From contig CANQLP010000006.1 in the NCBI GenBank assembly GCA_947624725.1, positions 1-59,910 of the forward strand: a stretch of 59,910 bases of DNA, written 5' to 3'. Positions 15,874-25,562 of this stretch are shown in pieces. Made by a program: the position numbers and the translations under genes. The notes under the pieces were generated by a model. That model was not told where the DNA came from, made no database searches, and worked only from the letters and a program-made list of their open reading frames with translations. This DNA comes from an uncultured Clostridia bacterium. GTDB taxonomy: Bacteria; Bacillota_A; Clostridia; TANB77; CAG-508. Position 1 is the first letter of the stretch; each line of letters starts with the position of its first letter.

Positions 15874-18489
15874 ATGTCAGAATTTAGCCCTATGATGCAG
15901 CATTATTTAGAAACAAAGGAGCAATATAAAGATTGTATCCTTTTTTATAGATTAGGCGATTTTTATGAGATGTTTTTTGATGATGCAAAACTTGCATCAA
16001 GAGAACTTGAAATAACACTTACAGGAAAAGAATGTGGACAAGAAGAAAGAGCACCTATGTGTGGCGTGCCATATCATGCAGCAAATATTTATATTGCTAA
16101 GTTAATAGAAAAAGGCTACAAAGTTGCGATTTGTGAACAATTAGAAGATCCTAAAAAGGCTAAAGGAATCGTAAAAAGAGATGTCATAAGAGTAGTAACT
16201 CCAGGAACAGTTATAGAAGATAATTTGTTAGAAGAAAAGAAAAATAATTATATAATGTCTGTATATAAACAAGGCATATTTTTTGGAATATCTGTATGTG
16301 ATATATCAACAGGTACTTTTTTGGGTGCAGAAATAAAAGAAACAAATAATTTTGTAAAATTATTAGATGAAATAGCAAGATATTATCCAGCTGAAATTGT
16401 TGTAAATGAGGGACTATATTCATGTACAGAAGAGGTTCAGAAGATTAGAGAAAGAATAGAATGCTATATATCAAATTCAGCTGAAACAAATTTTAAACCA
16501 GATGTAGAAGAATTAGTAAATAAATATGAAATAGTAGATGATTCAGGAAAAACAATTGAAAATGTACAAGAAAAAGCTTTTGCCATATGTGCAATAAATG
16601 GATTGCTTGCATATATTAAAGAAACTCAAAAAACAGAGCTTGAGAATATTAATTCTATCAAAATATATAATATAACCAAATATATGGCCTTAGATATAAG
16701 TGCAAGAAGAAATCTAGAGCTTACAGAAAAGATGAGGGATAAATCTAAAAAAGGAACTCTTCTTTGGGTGCTTGATAAAACAGCAACATCAATGGGAGGA
16801 AGGCTTTTAAGAAGATGGATAAATGACCCTCTTATAGACACACAGGAAATAAATGATAGGTTAGAAGCGGTTAAAGAATTAAAAGACGATATGATATTAA
16901 GAGATGATGTGTTAGAAAATCTTAAAAAGATATTTGATATAGAGAGAATCGGTGGAAAAATCGCATTTGGAAATGCAAATGGAAGAGATATGCTATCACT
17001 TAAAGCATCTATAAGTAAAGTTCCAGAATTAAAGAAAACTCTTGAAAATACCAAATCAGGAATGTTAAAGAATATTTATGAAAATATTGATGAATTAAAG
17101 GATATTTATGAATTAATAGAAAAATCGATAATAGAAGAACCTGGTATTACTATAACAGAAGGAAATTTGATAAAAAAGGGATATAATGAAGAAGTAGATA
17201 AATTAAAGTCTGCAAGTACAGATGGTAAAAAATGGCTTGTAAACTTAGAAGCAAAAGAACGAGAAGAAACTGGAATAAAGAATTTAAAAATAGCATTTAA
17301 TAAAGTTTTTGGATATTATATCGAAGTTACAAATTCAAATTTAAAATTTGTTCCAGATAGATATATAAGAAAGCAAACATTGACAAATGGAGAAAGATTT
17401 ATTACAGAAGAATTAAAGGAAATCGAAGATGCAATTTTAGGTTCTCAAGAAAAGTTAGTAGATTTGGAATATAAATTATTCCTAGAAGTTAGGGATAAAA
17501 TCTCGAGCCAAATCTTGAGAATACAAAAAACAGCAGATATAATTGCAACTCTAGATGTACTTACATCTTTTGCAAATGTAGCAGAAACAATGAATTATAC
17601 TATGCCTATTGTTGATAATAGTGGAGAAATAGATATAAAAGAAGGAAGACATCCTGTTATTGAAAAAATGATTTCAGCTCGGAAGTTTTGTGCCAAACGA
17701 TACATATATGAATAAAGGTAGTGATAGGCTTTCAATAATTACAGGACCTAACATGGCAGGAAAATCAACATACATGAGACAAGTTGCACTAATTACGCTT
17801 ATGGCACAAATGGGCTCATTTGTACCTGCAAAATATGCAAGAATAGGTGTAGTTGATAAAATATTTACAAGAGTTCGGAGCATCTGATGATTTGGCAATG
17901 GGACAAAGTACATTTATGGTTGAAATGATGGAGGTTGCAAATATTTTAAATAGTGCGACACAAAATAGTTTGGTTGTTCTTGATGAAATAGGTAGAGGAA
18001 CTTCTACATATGACCGGACTTTCTATTGCATGGGCTGTTGCAACATTTATGGCAGATAAAGAAAAATGTGGAGCAAAAACTCTTTTTGCCACTCATTATC
18101 ATGAGCTTACAAAACTTGAAGGGACAATTGAGGGAGTTAAGAATTATTCTGTCGCTGTAAAAGAAAAAGGTGAAGATGTAATTTTCTTAAGAAAAATAGT
18201 TAGTGGTGGAACTGACGAAAGTTATGGAATACATGTTGCAAAGCTTGCAGGTGTTCCAAAAGAGGTTTTATCAAATGCTAAGAATATACTTAAAAACTTA
18301 GAGAGAAAGAGTATGCTAGGAGAAAAGAATCTTGAAAAAATAGAAAAAAGTGGCTCAGCAGGACAGCTTGATTTATATAATTATAAAATAGCAGAGATTG
18401 CTCATGAACTTGATAAGATTAATATTAATGATATTACACCAATTGATGCGATGAATATACTTGTTAGGCTTAAGGAATCTGCATCATAA
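15874..18489 (+). CDS. mutS: DNA mismatch repair ATPase MutS, three C+GGA sites (870 aa)
   Basis: Recognises mismatches and recruits MutL. Start ATG 15874 behind ATGGAGG; the open frame upstream to a TTG lies in the repeat. The mismatch-probe motif F-Y-E is at residues 30-32 ('GDFYEMFF'). Core and clamp follow, then Walker A 'GPNMAGKST', Walker B '[14 protein letters not shown]' and 'FATHYHEL'. Breaks at C17680, C17876 and C18015 all lie in the ATPase part. Skipping them gives 'SAGSFVPND', '[14 protein letters not shown]' and 'TYDGLSIAWA', the expected sequences. The corrected length matches Bacillus MutS. If unread, three shifts would remove the ATPase. mutL is not in the window. Confidence 0.95.
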
Positions 18490-18733
18490 GTTGGAAAAAG
18501 AATCAGCATCTTGCGTTGTTGTTCTTCGGAAGAAAATCCTCAATGTGCAAAAAGCAAATGTATTAATTTTCATTGCGTCGCTCAGGGCGGAATTCTCGCT
18601 ACACGATTTCTAGCACATATTTTATGGCACCCTTCCACGGCACGCGTGAACTCTTTCCATAAAATCTGTTAAGAAATCGTAGCATCTCGAACCCTACATT
18701 CGCTCCTGCATTCAAATTAATACATTTGCTTTT
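18490..18733. repeat. truncated family-A repeat followed by family-B hairpin repeat
   Basis: 18492-18550 begins like family A (AGAATCAGCATCTTGCG) but lacks the other arm. 18549-18733 is a family-B unit: arms AAAAGCAAATGTATTAATTT / AAATTAATACATTTGCTTTT around a GC-richer core (CACGATTTCT...CACCCTTCCACGG...TCTGTTAAGAAATCGTAGCA) that is also found at 22336-22510. It fills the mutS-ispG gap; no gene is seen. Confidence 0.7.
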
Positions 18734-18788
18734 ATTAAATTTAATGTCTGATTGTTTAGTATAATAAAATATGAGAAAGGAAGATTGT

Positions 18789-19852
18789 ATGTTTAAAAGG
18801 TCTGATACAAGGAAAATCAAAGTGGGAAATGTTGTGATTGGAGGAGAGGACAAAGTTGTTATCCAATCTATGACTAATACTAAGACTAAAGATGTAAAAA
18901 GTACAGTAGAACAGATTTTGAAGTTAGAAAAGGCAGGATGCGAAATTATAAGGGTTGCATGCCTTGACACAGATGATGCAAAGGCAATAAAAGAAATAAA
19001 GAAAAGCATACATATTCCAATAGTTGCTGATATTCATTTTGATTATAGGTTAGCTTTAGAGGCTGTAAATTCAGGAGTAGATAAGTTAAGAATCAATCCA
19101 CGGAAACATAGGAGATAGAAAAAGAGTAGAAGCGGTTGTAAATGCTTGCAAAGAAAAGAATATTCCAATTAGAATTGGTGTTAATTCTGGTTCTATTGAA
19201 AAGGAAATATTAGAAAAATATAATGGAAAACCAACAGCAGAAGGAATGGTAGAAAGTGCTATTAAACATATAAAAATTTTAGAAGAATTAGATTTTCATG
19301 ATATATGTATATCACTTAAAGCATCAAATTTGGACTTATGTATTAAAGCATATGAAGAGGCAAGTAAAACTTTTGATTATCCACTTCATATTGGCATAAC
19401 AGAGGCAGGAACTGCATTTTCAGGGACTATTAAATCCAGCATAGGACTTGGAATACTTTTAAGAGAAGGCATAGGAAATACAATAAGGGTTTCTTTATCT
19501 GATGATCCAATAGAAGAAATAAAGGTAGCAAAAGAAATTTTGAAGAATTGTAATTTATATAAAAAATCTCCAACACTAATATCTTGTCCAACTTGTGGAA
19601 GAACTCAAGTTGATTTAATTCCTATTGCAAAGCAGGTAGAAGAATTTTTACAAACTATAGAATCTGATATAAAGGTTGCAGTAATGGGCTGTGCAGTAAA
19701 TGGACCTCGGAGAAGCCAGAGAAGCAGACATTGGCATTGCAGGTGGAATAAAAGAGGGGATTTTATTTAAAAAGGGAGAAATAATAAAAAAAGTTCCACA
19801 AGATAAAATTGTTGAGGTTTTGAAAGAGGAAATTTTGGAAATGTCAAAATAA
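18789..19852 (+). CDS. ispG: 4-hydroxy-3-methylbut-2-enyl diphosphate synthase, two C+GGA sites (353 aa)
   Basis: Penultimate enzyme of the MEP isoprenoid pathway, with a 4Fe-4S cluster. Start ATG 18789 behind AAAGGA ('[19 protein letters not shown]'). '[12 protein letters not shown]' and '[14 protein letters not shown]' are family signatures; cluster ligands are in '[12 protein letters not shown]' and '[17 protein letters not shown]'. Breaks at C19101 ('[12 protein letters not shown]' on skipping) and C19708 ('NGPGEAREAD'). The second lies inside the cluster-binding motif, so the enzyme must be read across it to work. Normally essential where the MEP pathway is the only isoprenoid route. Confidence 0.95.
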
Positions 19853-19999
19853 AAAATAAGTCAAAACAGTGTATATGCTAAAATCTGTAAGAACGGATAA
19901 TATAAAATGTGCAATATATAGCAAAAAACATCTTCTCGACCATTTTTAAGGAATAAAGCCATAAAAGTTTGTCAAAAAGCTTGAAATTCCGTATGTAAT

Positions 20000-20028
20000 T
20001 TGCAAAATCAAATGAAAAATGGTATAAT
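20000..20028 (+). promoter_or_regulatory. sigma-A promoter
   Basis: TTGCAA (20000-20005), 17 bp, TATAAT (20023-20028), 45 bp before the small membrane protein gene. Confidence 0.6.
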
Positions 20029-20072
20029 ATAATTATAAAAATCCCAAGAGGGAAAGTTAAAAGGAGAATGAC

Positions 20073-20318
20073 ATGAAGAACCAGGACATTAAAAACAACT
20101 TTGCAATGTTTGTGGGATTAGCAGTCGGAGGAGCTATAGTATGGAGCATAATTCTGAACAGGATATTTGGCTCTTTCCAGCTCAAAACGGTAGTATTGAT
20201 AGCACTTTGCTATTACAGCGCCGGATGTGGAGCATATATCCTGATAAGAAGGATACAAATTCTGATTCACGATATCGGTGAGCATTTCGGCAAGGTCGAA
20301 ACCACAAATGTAAAGTAG
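20073..20318 (+). CDS. small two-helix membrane protein with atypical codon use (81 aa)
   Basis: Two hydrophobic segments (about residues 10-30 and 38-56) and a basic-acidic tail 'RRIQILIHDIGEHFGK'. Unlike its neighbours it often uses C/G-ending codons (AAC, CTG, TTC, GCC, GTC), so its base composition stands out. AAAGGAG precedes the ATG. It has its own promoter and a strong terminator. No family is recognised. A transferred gene, or one under strong codon selection, would explain the composition. Confidence 0.7.
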   Translation: MKNQDIKNNFAMFVGLAVGGAIVWSIILNRIFGSFQLKTVVLIALCYYSAGCGAYILIRRIQILIHDIGEHFGKVETTNVK

Positions 20319-20326
20319 TAATCTCC

Positions 20327-20378
20327 AAAAGATAAAGAGCAGTCATGAAATTTATGGATTTTGCTCTTTATCTTTTTG
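20327..20378 (+). terminator. strong hairpin terminator
   Basis: AAAAGATAAAGAGCA pairs perfectly over 15 bp with TGCTCTTTATCTTTT, followed by a T. Confidence 0.75.
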
Positions 20379-20413
20379 CCTTAAAAATTCTTCCCAAATT
20401 CACAAAATTCCTA

Positions 20414-20442
20414 TTGAAAACATTGAATAAATAATGTATAAT
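20414..20442 (+). promoter_or_regulatory. promoter placing the start site at the sortase ATG
   Basis: TTGAAA (20414-20419), 17 bp, TATAAT (20437-20442). The ATG is at 20450, where transcription should begin, so the mRNA may be leaderless. No ribosome-binding site is present. Confidence 0.65.
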
Positions 20443-20449
20443 AGATACT

Positions 20450-21220
20450 ATGAGAGAAAATGAAAGAAAAGTAATTAATCAAATATTAGTAACTGAAAAA
20501 GTTATCGTTACGCCAGATTTTAAGACAAAAAGAAAGGTATATAAATTTAATTTCTTTTTATCTGTCTTTTTGGCATGCGTGCTTTTCTCTTGTTGTATAT
20601 ATGCAGAATATGATAGGAATAAAAGCGAAGAAGTTTCACAAGATATACTTGTTGGATTGCAAGACAATATAGATGATACAACTACAATTTCTGTAGAAGA
20701 GGATGTAATTATTGTAAATGCATTAGCAGATAGAGAAGAAGATACACAAACAGAAGTAGATATTTCAAGTGTGACGCCTAATAACAGTTCAGGAGTTCCA
20801 GTAGAAGCAATTGCTGCTGACGGAACGAGTTATTATACTGAATCTGTTTTAAATATACCAAGTTTGGGAATAGAATATCCAGTACTTTCAGATTGGTCAG
20901 ATGAATTATTAAAAATATCGTTAAATAAATTGCATGGTCCAAAACCAAATGAAGTTGGAAATTATGTAGTAATTGGACATAATTATAAAAATGGAAAAAT
21001 GTTTGGAAAACTTCCAAGCATAAAAGAAGGAGATACATTTACTATTACAGATTTATCAGGCAAGACAGTTACATATAGCGTCTATACCAAATATGTTGTA
21101 GAACCAACAGATGTAAGTTGTACATCACAGAGAACTGATGGAAAAAGAGAGGTAACATTAATTACTTGTACAAATGGAGGAAAACAACGCTTAGTTGTAA
21201 AGGGTAGAGAAATTTTATAA
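20450..21220 (+). CDS. sortase-family transpeptidase (256 aa)
   Basis: Second sortase of the window. A cytoplasmic N-terminus of ~34 residues is followed by a membrane helix (about 35-53), an acidic linker, and the catalytic barrel from about 125. Active-site His in '[14 protein letters not shown]', Cys in '[16 protein letters not shown]', with Arg shortly after. It is intact, without extra-C sites. No LPXTG substrate is adjacent. The ATG coincides with the predicted transcription start. It differs from the 3.4-kb enzyme by its longer N-terminal extension, so it probably has other substrates. The class was not settled. Confidence 0.85.
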   Translation: MRENERKVINQILVTEKVIVTPDFKTKRKVYKFNFFLSVFLACVLFSCCIYAEYDRNKSEEVSQDILVGLQDNIDDTTTISVEEDVIIVNALADREEDTQTEVDISSVTPNNSSGVPVEAIAADGTSYYTESVLNIPSLGIEYPVLSDWSDELLKISLNKLHGPKPNEVGNYVVIGHNYKNGKMFGKLPSIKEGDTFTITDLSGKTVTYSVYTKYVVEPTDVSCTSQRTDGKREVTLITCTNGGKQRLVVKGREIL

Positions 21221-21237
21221 AAATAGAGGGAAACAAA

Positions 21238-22331
21238 ATGAAAATAGGAATAGTAGGATTGCCAAATGTAGGCAAAAGTACAATGTTTAACGCGATAACA
21301 AATGCAGGAGCAGAATGTGCAAATTATCCATTTTGTACAATAGAGCCAAATGTGGGAATGTGTGCAGTCCCAGATGAAAGATTAGATGCATTAACTAGAA
21401 TTTATGAACCAGAAAAGACAACTCATGCAGTTGTAGAATTTGTTGATATAGCAGGACTTGTAAAAGGCGCAAGTAAAGGAGAAGGACTTCGGAAATAAGT
21501 TTTTATCACATATACGAGAGGTTGATAGTATTTGTGAAGTTGTAAGGTGTTTTGAAGATTCAAATATAGTTCATGTTGATGGAAGCATTTCACCTTTAAG
21601 AGATATTGAGACAATTAATTTAGAACTTATTTTAGCAGATATAGAAACTGTTGATAAAAAAATAGAAAAAGCAAAAAAGATGCTTAAAGCAGATAAAAAG
21701 TATGCATTTGAAATTGAAGTTTTAGAAAAAGTAAAAAAAGTTCTAGAAGAGGGAAAATCTGCAAGAACTATAAATTTTACAGAAGAAGAAATGGAAGTTG
21801 TAAAAGATGCATATTTGCTTACAATTAAGCCAATACTATATATAGCAAATATTAGTGAGGAACAAATTTTAACAGCTGATACAGATAAATTTGTAAATGA
21901 AGTGAGAGAACATGCAAAGACAGAAAATGCAAAAGTTATACCATTATGTGTAAAGATAGAAGAAGAATTATCAATTTTGCAAGGAGAAGACAAAAAGGAA
22001 ATGCTAGAAGCATTAGGACTTGAAGAATCAGGACTAGATAAAGTAATAAAAGCAAGTTATGATTTACTTCGGACTTATGTCTTTCTTAACGGCAGGAAAA
22101 CCAGAGGTTAGAGCATGGACAATAAAAAAAGGAACAAAAGCACCAGAAGCAGCAGGAAAGATACATTCAGATATACAAAGAGGATTTATCAGAGCAGAGA
22201 TTGTTTCATTTGATGATTTAATGAGAGAAGGTTCTATGAATGCTGTAAAAGAAAAGGGCTTACTTCGTTCAGAAGGAAAAGATTATGTTATGCAGGATGG
22301 GGATATAGTTTTATTTAGATTTAATGTATAG
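21238..22331 (+). CDS. ychF: redox-regulated ATPase YchF/OLA1 family, two C+GGA sites (363 aa)
   Basis: Obg-like P-loop ATPase that associates with ribosomes. P-loop 'GLPNVGKST' at residues 6-14; '[23 protein letters not shown]' is the switch II region; C-terminal TGS domain from about 280 ('[21 protein letters not shown]...'). Breaks at C21490 ('GEGLGNKF' on skipping) and C22070 ('[18 protein letters not shown]'). The corrected length is typical (363-366). Starts 17 nt after the sortase and is probably co-transcribed with it. Confidence 0.95.
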
Positions 22332-22335
22332 TATG

Positions 22336-22510
22336 AGATAAAATATAAATTTGCGTGCACTGCTCGAGGCGGGATTTTCCTTGCACGATTTCTAAACATC
22401 TTTGACGGCACCCTTCCACGGGTAGAGTGAACGCTTTCCGTAAAATCTGTTAAGAAATCGTAGCAACTCAAACCCTACATTCGCAGCTTACTTAAATTTA
22501 TATTTTATCT
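22336..22510. repeat. family-B hairpin repeat, copy 2
   Basis: Arms AGATAAAATATAAATTT / AAATTTATATTTTATCT enclose a core largely matching that at 18.6 kb (CACGATTTCTAA..., GGCACCCTTCCACGG, AAATCTGTTAAGAAATCGTAGCA, CCCTACATTCGC). The arms differ completely from the other copy yet pair with each other. It lies directly after the ychF stop. Confidence 0.75.
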
Positions 22511-22574
22511 TAAATATAGAGCATTTTGTCATAAATTAAAAAAACAATATTAAAAAATGGAAAGGAGAAAATTT

Positions 22575-23988
22575 ATGGAAAAGTCAGAGGGAAAAGTTTT
22601 AGAGGAGAAACTTTTTAATAATAAAAAGTCAGGATGGAAAGATATATCGGATGGTGAAAGAGAGATAATTTTTAGATTTTCTGATGAGTATATTAATTTT
22701 TTAAATAGATCAAAAACAGAAAGAGAATTTGTATGTTCTTCTAAAGAAATATTAGACCAAAATGGATTTAAGGATATTGCAAGTGTTGATACAGTTTCAG
22801 CAGGAGATAAAGTGTACTCTATAAATAGAGGAAAGAGTATGTATATTGCTGTAATTGGAAATAAAAAATTAGAAGAAGGATTAAATCTTGTTGGTGCTCA
22901 TATTGATTCTCCAAGATTAGACCTAAAACCAAATCCATTATACGAAGATACAGAATTTGCATATTTTAATACACATTATTATGGAGGAATAAAAAAATAT
23001 CAATGGACTGCAATTCCTCTATCTATACATGGAGTTATAGTAAAGCCAAATGGTGAAAAGATACAAATAAATGTTGGAGAAGATGAAAATGATCCAATAT
23101 TTACAATCACAGACCTTTTACCACATCTTGCAAAAGAACAAATGCAAAAGAAATTAGACGAAGGAATTAATGGAGAGGACTTAAATCTTCTTATTGGTAA
23201 TATGCCATATGGAGGAGATGATGTTAAAGAAAAGGTCAAACTAAATGTTTTAAAGATTTTGAATGAAAAATACGGAATAGATGAAAAAGACTTTTTAAGT
23301 GCAGAACTTGAACTTGTACCTGCATTTAATGCAAAAAGTCTTGGATTTGATAGATCAATGGTTGCAGGATATGGTCAAGATGATAAAGTATGTAGTTATA
23401 CTGCATTAAGAGCAATACTTAATATTGAGAATCCTGAAAAAACAGCAGTATGTATACTATCTGATAAAGAAGAAGTAGGAAGTATGGGAAATACAGGAAT
23501 GGAATCACAGGTATTTGATAATTTCGTCGCAGAGCTTCTAAATAAATCAGGAGAAAATAGACCAAATCTATTAAATAAAGTATTCTGTAATTCAAGTATG
23601 TTATCTGCAGATGTAGGTGTTGCATATGATCCAATTTACGGTGCTGTATCTGACAGAACAAACTGTGCATATGCTTCATACCGGAATTTCTTTTGATAAA
23701 TACACAGGTTCAAGAGGAAAAGCTGGAGGATCTGATGCAAATGCAGAATTTATCGGAAAATTAAGAGGAATATTAGAGAAAAATAATATACCATATCAAT
23801 TTTCAGAGTTAGGTCGTGTCGACATAGGCGGTGGAGGAACTATCGCATATATTCTAGCAAATAAGGGAGTAGAGGTAATAGACTGCGGAGTTGCAGTTCT
23901 TTCAATGCATTCACCATATGAAGTTGCAAGTAAATTTGATATTTACTCTGCTTATAGAACTTATAAAGTATTCTTTGAAGAATGTTAG
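22575..23988 (+). CDS. M18-family zinc aminopeptidase, one C+GGA site (470 aa)
   Basis: Zinc aminopeptidase for N-terminal residues of peptides. Start ATG 22575 behind AAAGGAG. Metal-binding motifs 'GAHIDSPRLDLKP', 'YGQDDKVCSY', 'SDKEEVGSMGNTGMES' and 'AVLSMHSPYEV' are all present in order. The frame breaks at C23682; skipping C gives 'AYASYGISFDKYTGSRGKAGGSDAN', joining both halves. Without it the last metal ligand and oligomerisation parts are lost. Flanked by a family-B repeat upstream and a bidirectional terminator. Confidence 0.92.
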
Positions 23989-24001
23989 TATAAAATAAAT
24001 A

Positions 24002-24045
24002 AAAAGAGCCACCCACTAAATGTATTTTTAGTGAGAGTGGCTTTT
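24002..24045. terminator. bidirectional terminator
   Basis: AAAAGAGCCAC..ACTAAA pairs with TTTAGTGAGAGTGGCTTTT between convergent M18 peptidase and dpaB. Confidence 0.75.
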
Positions 24046-24049
24046 AATT

Positions 24050-24628
24050 TTATTTCTTTTCATATTCTTTTAAAAGTGGCTGTATTTGTTTTCCTTTAAG
24101 AGCTTCCTCAATTGTTGGAATTACCATGTCAAAATGAGCAACTAGGGAATTAGGTTTTTTTACATAATCATCTTGCCCAAAAGGAACAAAATATACATAT
24201 TTTAAGTTCATAAGTTTCATTATGTTTTGACCACTTAAACCTAAACCATCATTTGTCGACACTGCAACAATTATTGGACTTTGATTTCTAAGAGTTGCTT
24301 TAACGGCTAGGTTTGCAGCATTATCAGTTATGCTATTTGCCATTTTTGCCATAAAATCACCAGTTGCAGGAAGAACAAGCATTGCATCCATTTTATACAT
24401 TGGACCAAATTTCTCAGCTTCGACTATATCTTTTACAATTTTCTTTCCGGTAATTTCTTCTATCTTGTTTACAAAATCTTCTGCTTTTCCAAATCTTGTA
24501 TCATAATCTACGATTTTATTTGAAAGAACAGGATATAAATCATATCCATTATCCCTTAAGTTTTCAAGTACAACTAGTATTTTCTTTAATGTGCAAAAAG
24601 ATGCGGTAATTACTACTCCAAGTTTCAT
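24050..24628 (-). CDS. dpaB: dipicolinate synthase subunit B (192 aa)
   Basis: Flavoprotein subunit (SpoVFB) that with DpaA makes dipicolinic acid in the mother cell for loading into spores. HFCD/flavoprotein fold: 'GVVITASFCTLKK' near the N-terminus, 'EAEKFGPMYKMDAMLVLPATGDFMAKMANSITDN' and 'VAVSTNDGLGLSGQNIMKLMN'. Its ATG overlaps the dpaA stop (ATGA), indicating translational coupling. Start and length are standard. There are no extra-C sites. Confidence 0.95.
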   Translation of the reverse strand: MKLGVVITASFCTLKKILVVLENLRDNGYDLYPVLSNKIVDYDTRFGKAEDFVNKIEEITGKKIVKDIVEAEKFGPMYKMDAMLVLPATGDFMAKMANSITDNAANLAVKATLRNQSPIIVAVSTNDGLGLSGQNIMKLMNLKYVYFVPFGQDDYVKKPNSLVAHFDMVIPTIEEALKGKQIQPLLKEYEKK

Positions 24629-25453
24629 TTTTCATCAATCACTTTCTTTAATGCTTTAAGTAAAATGTCAGATGCCTCTTTAGGTGCAAACTTGCTTGGA
24701 ATCCCGAAGATACAATTTGTAATTTATATTGTCTTTATATTTTTTTACAAGATTTTCATCTATTCCATATGGAGCAGATGCTATATCTAAAATATACGGG
24801 ATATGTGGCCTTTTTAGTGCATCTTCAGGAATTACATTATATGGAATAGTATTAATTACAATATCTGAAATATCGAATACTTCTAATATATTTTGTGAGC
24901 TTAAAGGATAAAAATTTTCTACCTTATCCTTATAAATCATATCTTTTGGTCTAGATATTACATAAGTTTTAATACCTGATTTTTTTAATTTCCAATAGAT
25001 TGCTTTTCCCAAAACGCCATATCCCAAAATACATACGGCATCTTTCTTCTTATCTTTTAAATCTTCAAGAGTTCCGTCTACTGTTAAAGAATTATTTACA
25101 CTTTCTACTTCTTCATCATCAAGGAAACTTATAAGTCTAGAATTTGGAATAAGTTCTAAAAGCTTTTTTGTTTTAAGCCCTGTGAAGAATAAAGTAGTAT
25201 CATTTATATTATCAAAAATTTGTATAGGAAGTTTTATAAGACCTTTTTCAGATTTGATTTCTAGCTTTTCTGAAATCCCACTTATAGGGAATATAATAAC
25301 ATCAAACTTTGATAAATCTAAAGCATCTATATTTTCTTCAACAATATTTTGACTCATAGTTTCAAATCCTATTTGTGAAATATTATCTTTTTTTGATAAA
25401 TCATCCATCATAAATTTATATCTTTTGTCTCCACCTAAAAATAAAATATTCAT
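24625..25453 (-). CDS. dpaA: dipicolinate synthase subunit A, one C+GGG site (275 aa)
   Basis: NAD(P)-dependent subunit (SpoVFA) of dipicolinate synthase. Start ATG 25453 behind GGAGG ('MNILFLGGDKRYKFM'). The Rossmann loop 'CILGYGVLGKAIYWKLKK' lies near 140-157, and 'YILDIASAPYGID' is conserved near the end. The frame breaks at plus-strand G24706: CTT-c-GGG; skipping C gives 'LYLGIPSKFAPKEASDILLKAL', the family's C-terminus, ending at TGA 24625-24627 that overlaps dpaB by the ATGA motif. That exact junction supports the correction. The only C+GGG example in the window. Confidence 0.93.
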
Positions 25454-25562
25454 AACATCCTCCATTTTAATAATAGTATATTATTTTTAAGTGAAAATGT
25501 GATAAAGAATAGATAACAAAGAACCCACAAATTGCATAAAATACATCGAAGGAGTGATAAAA

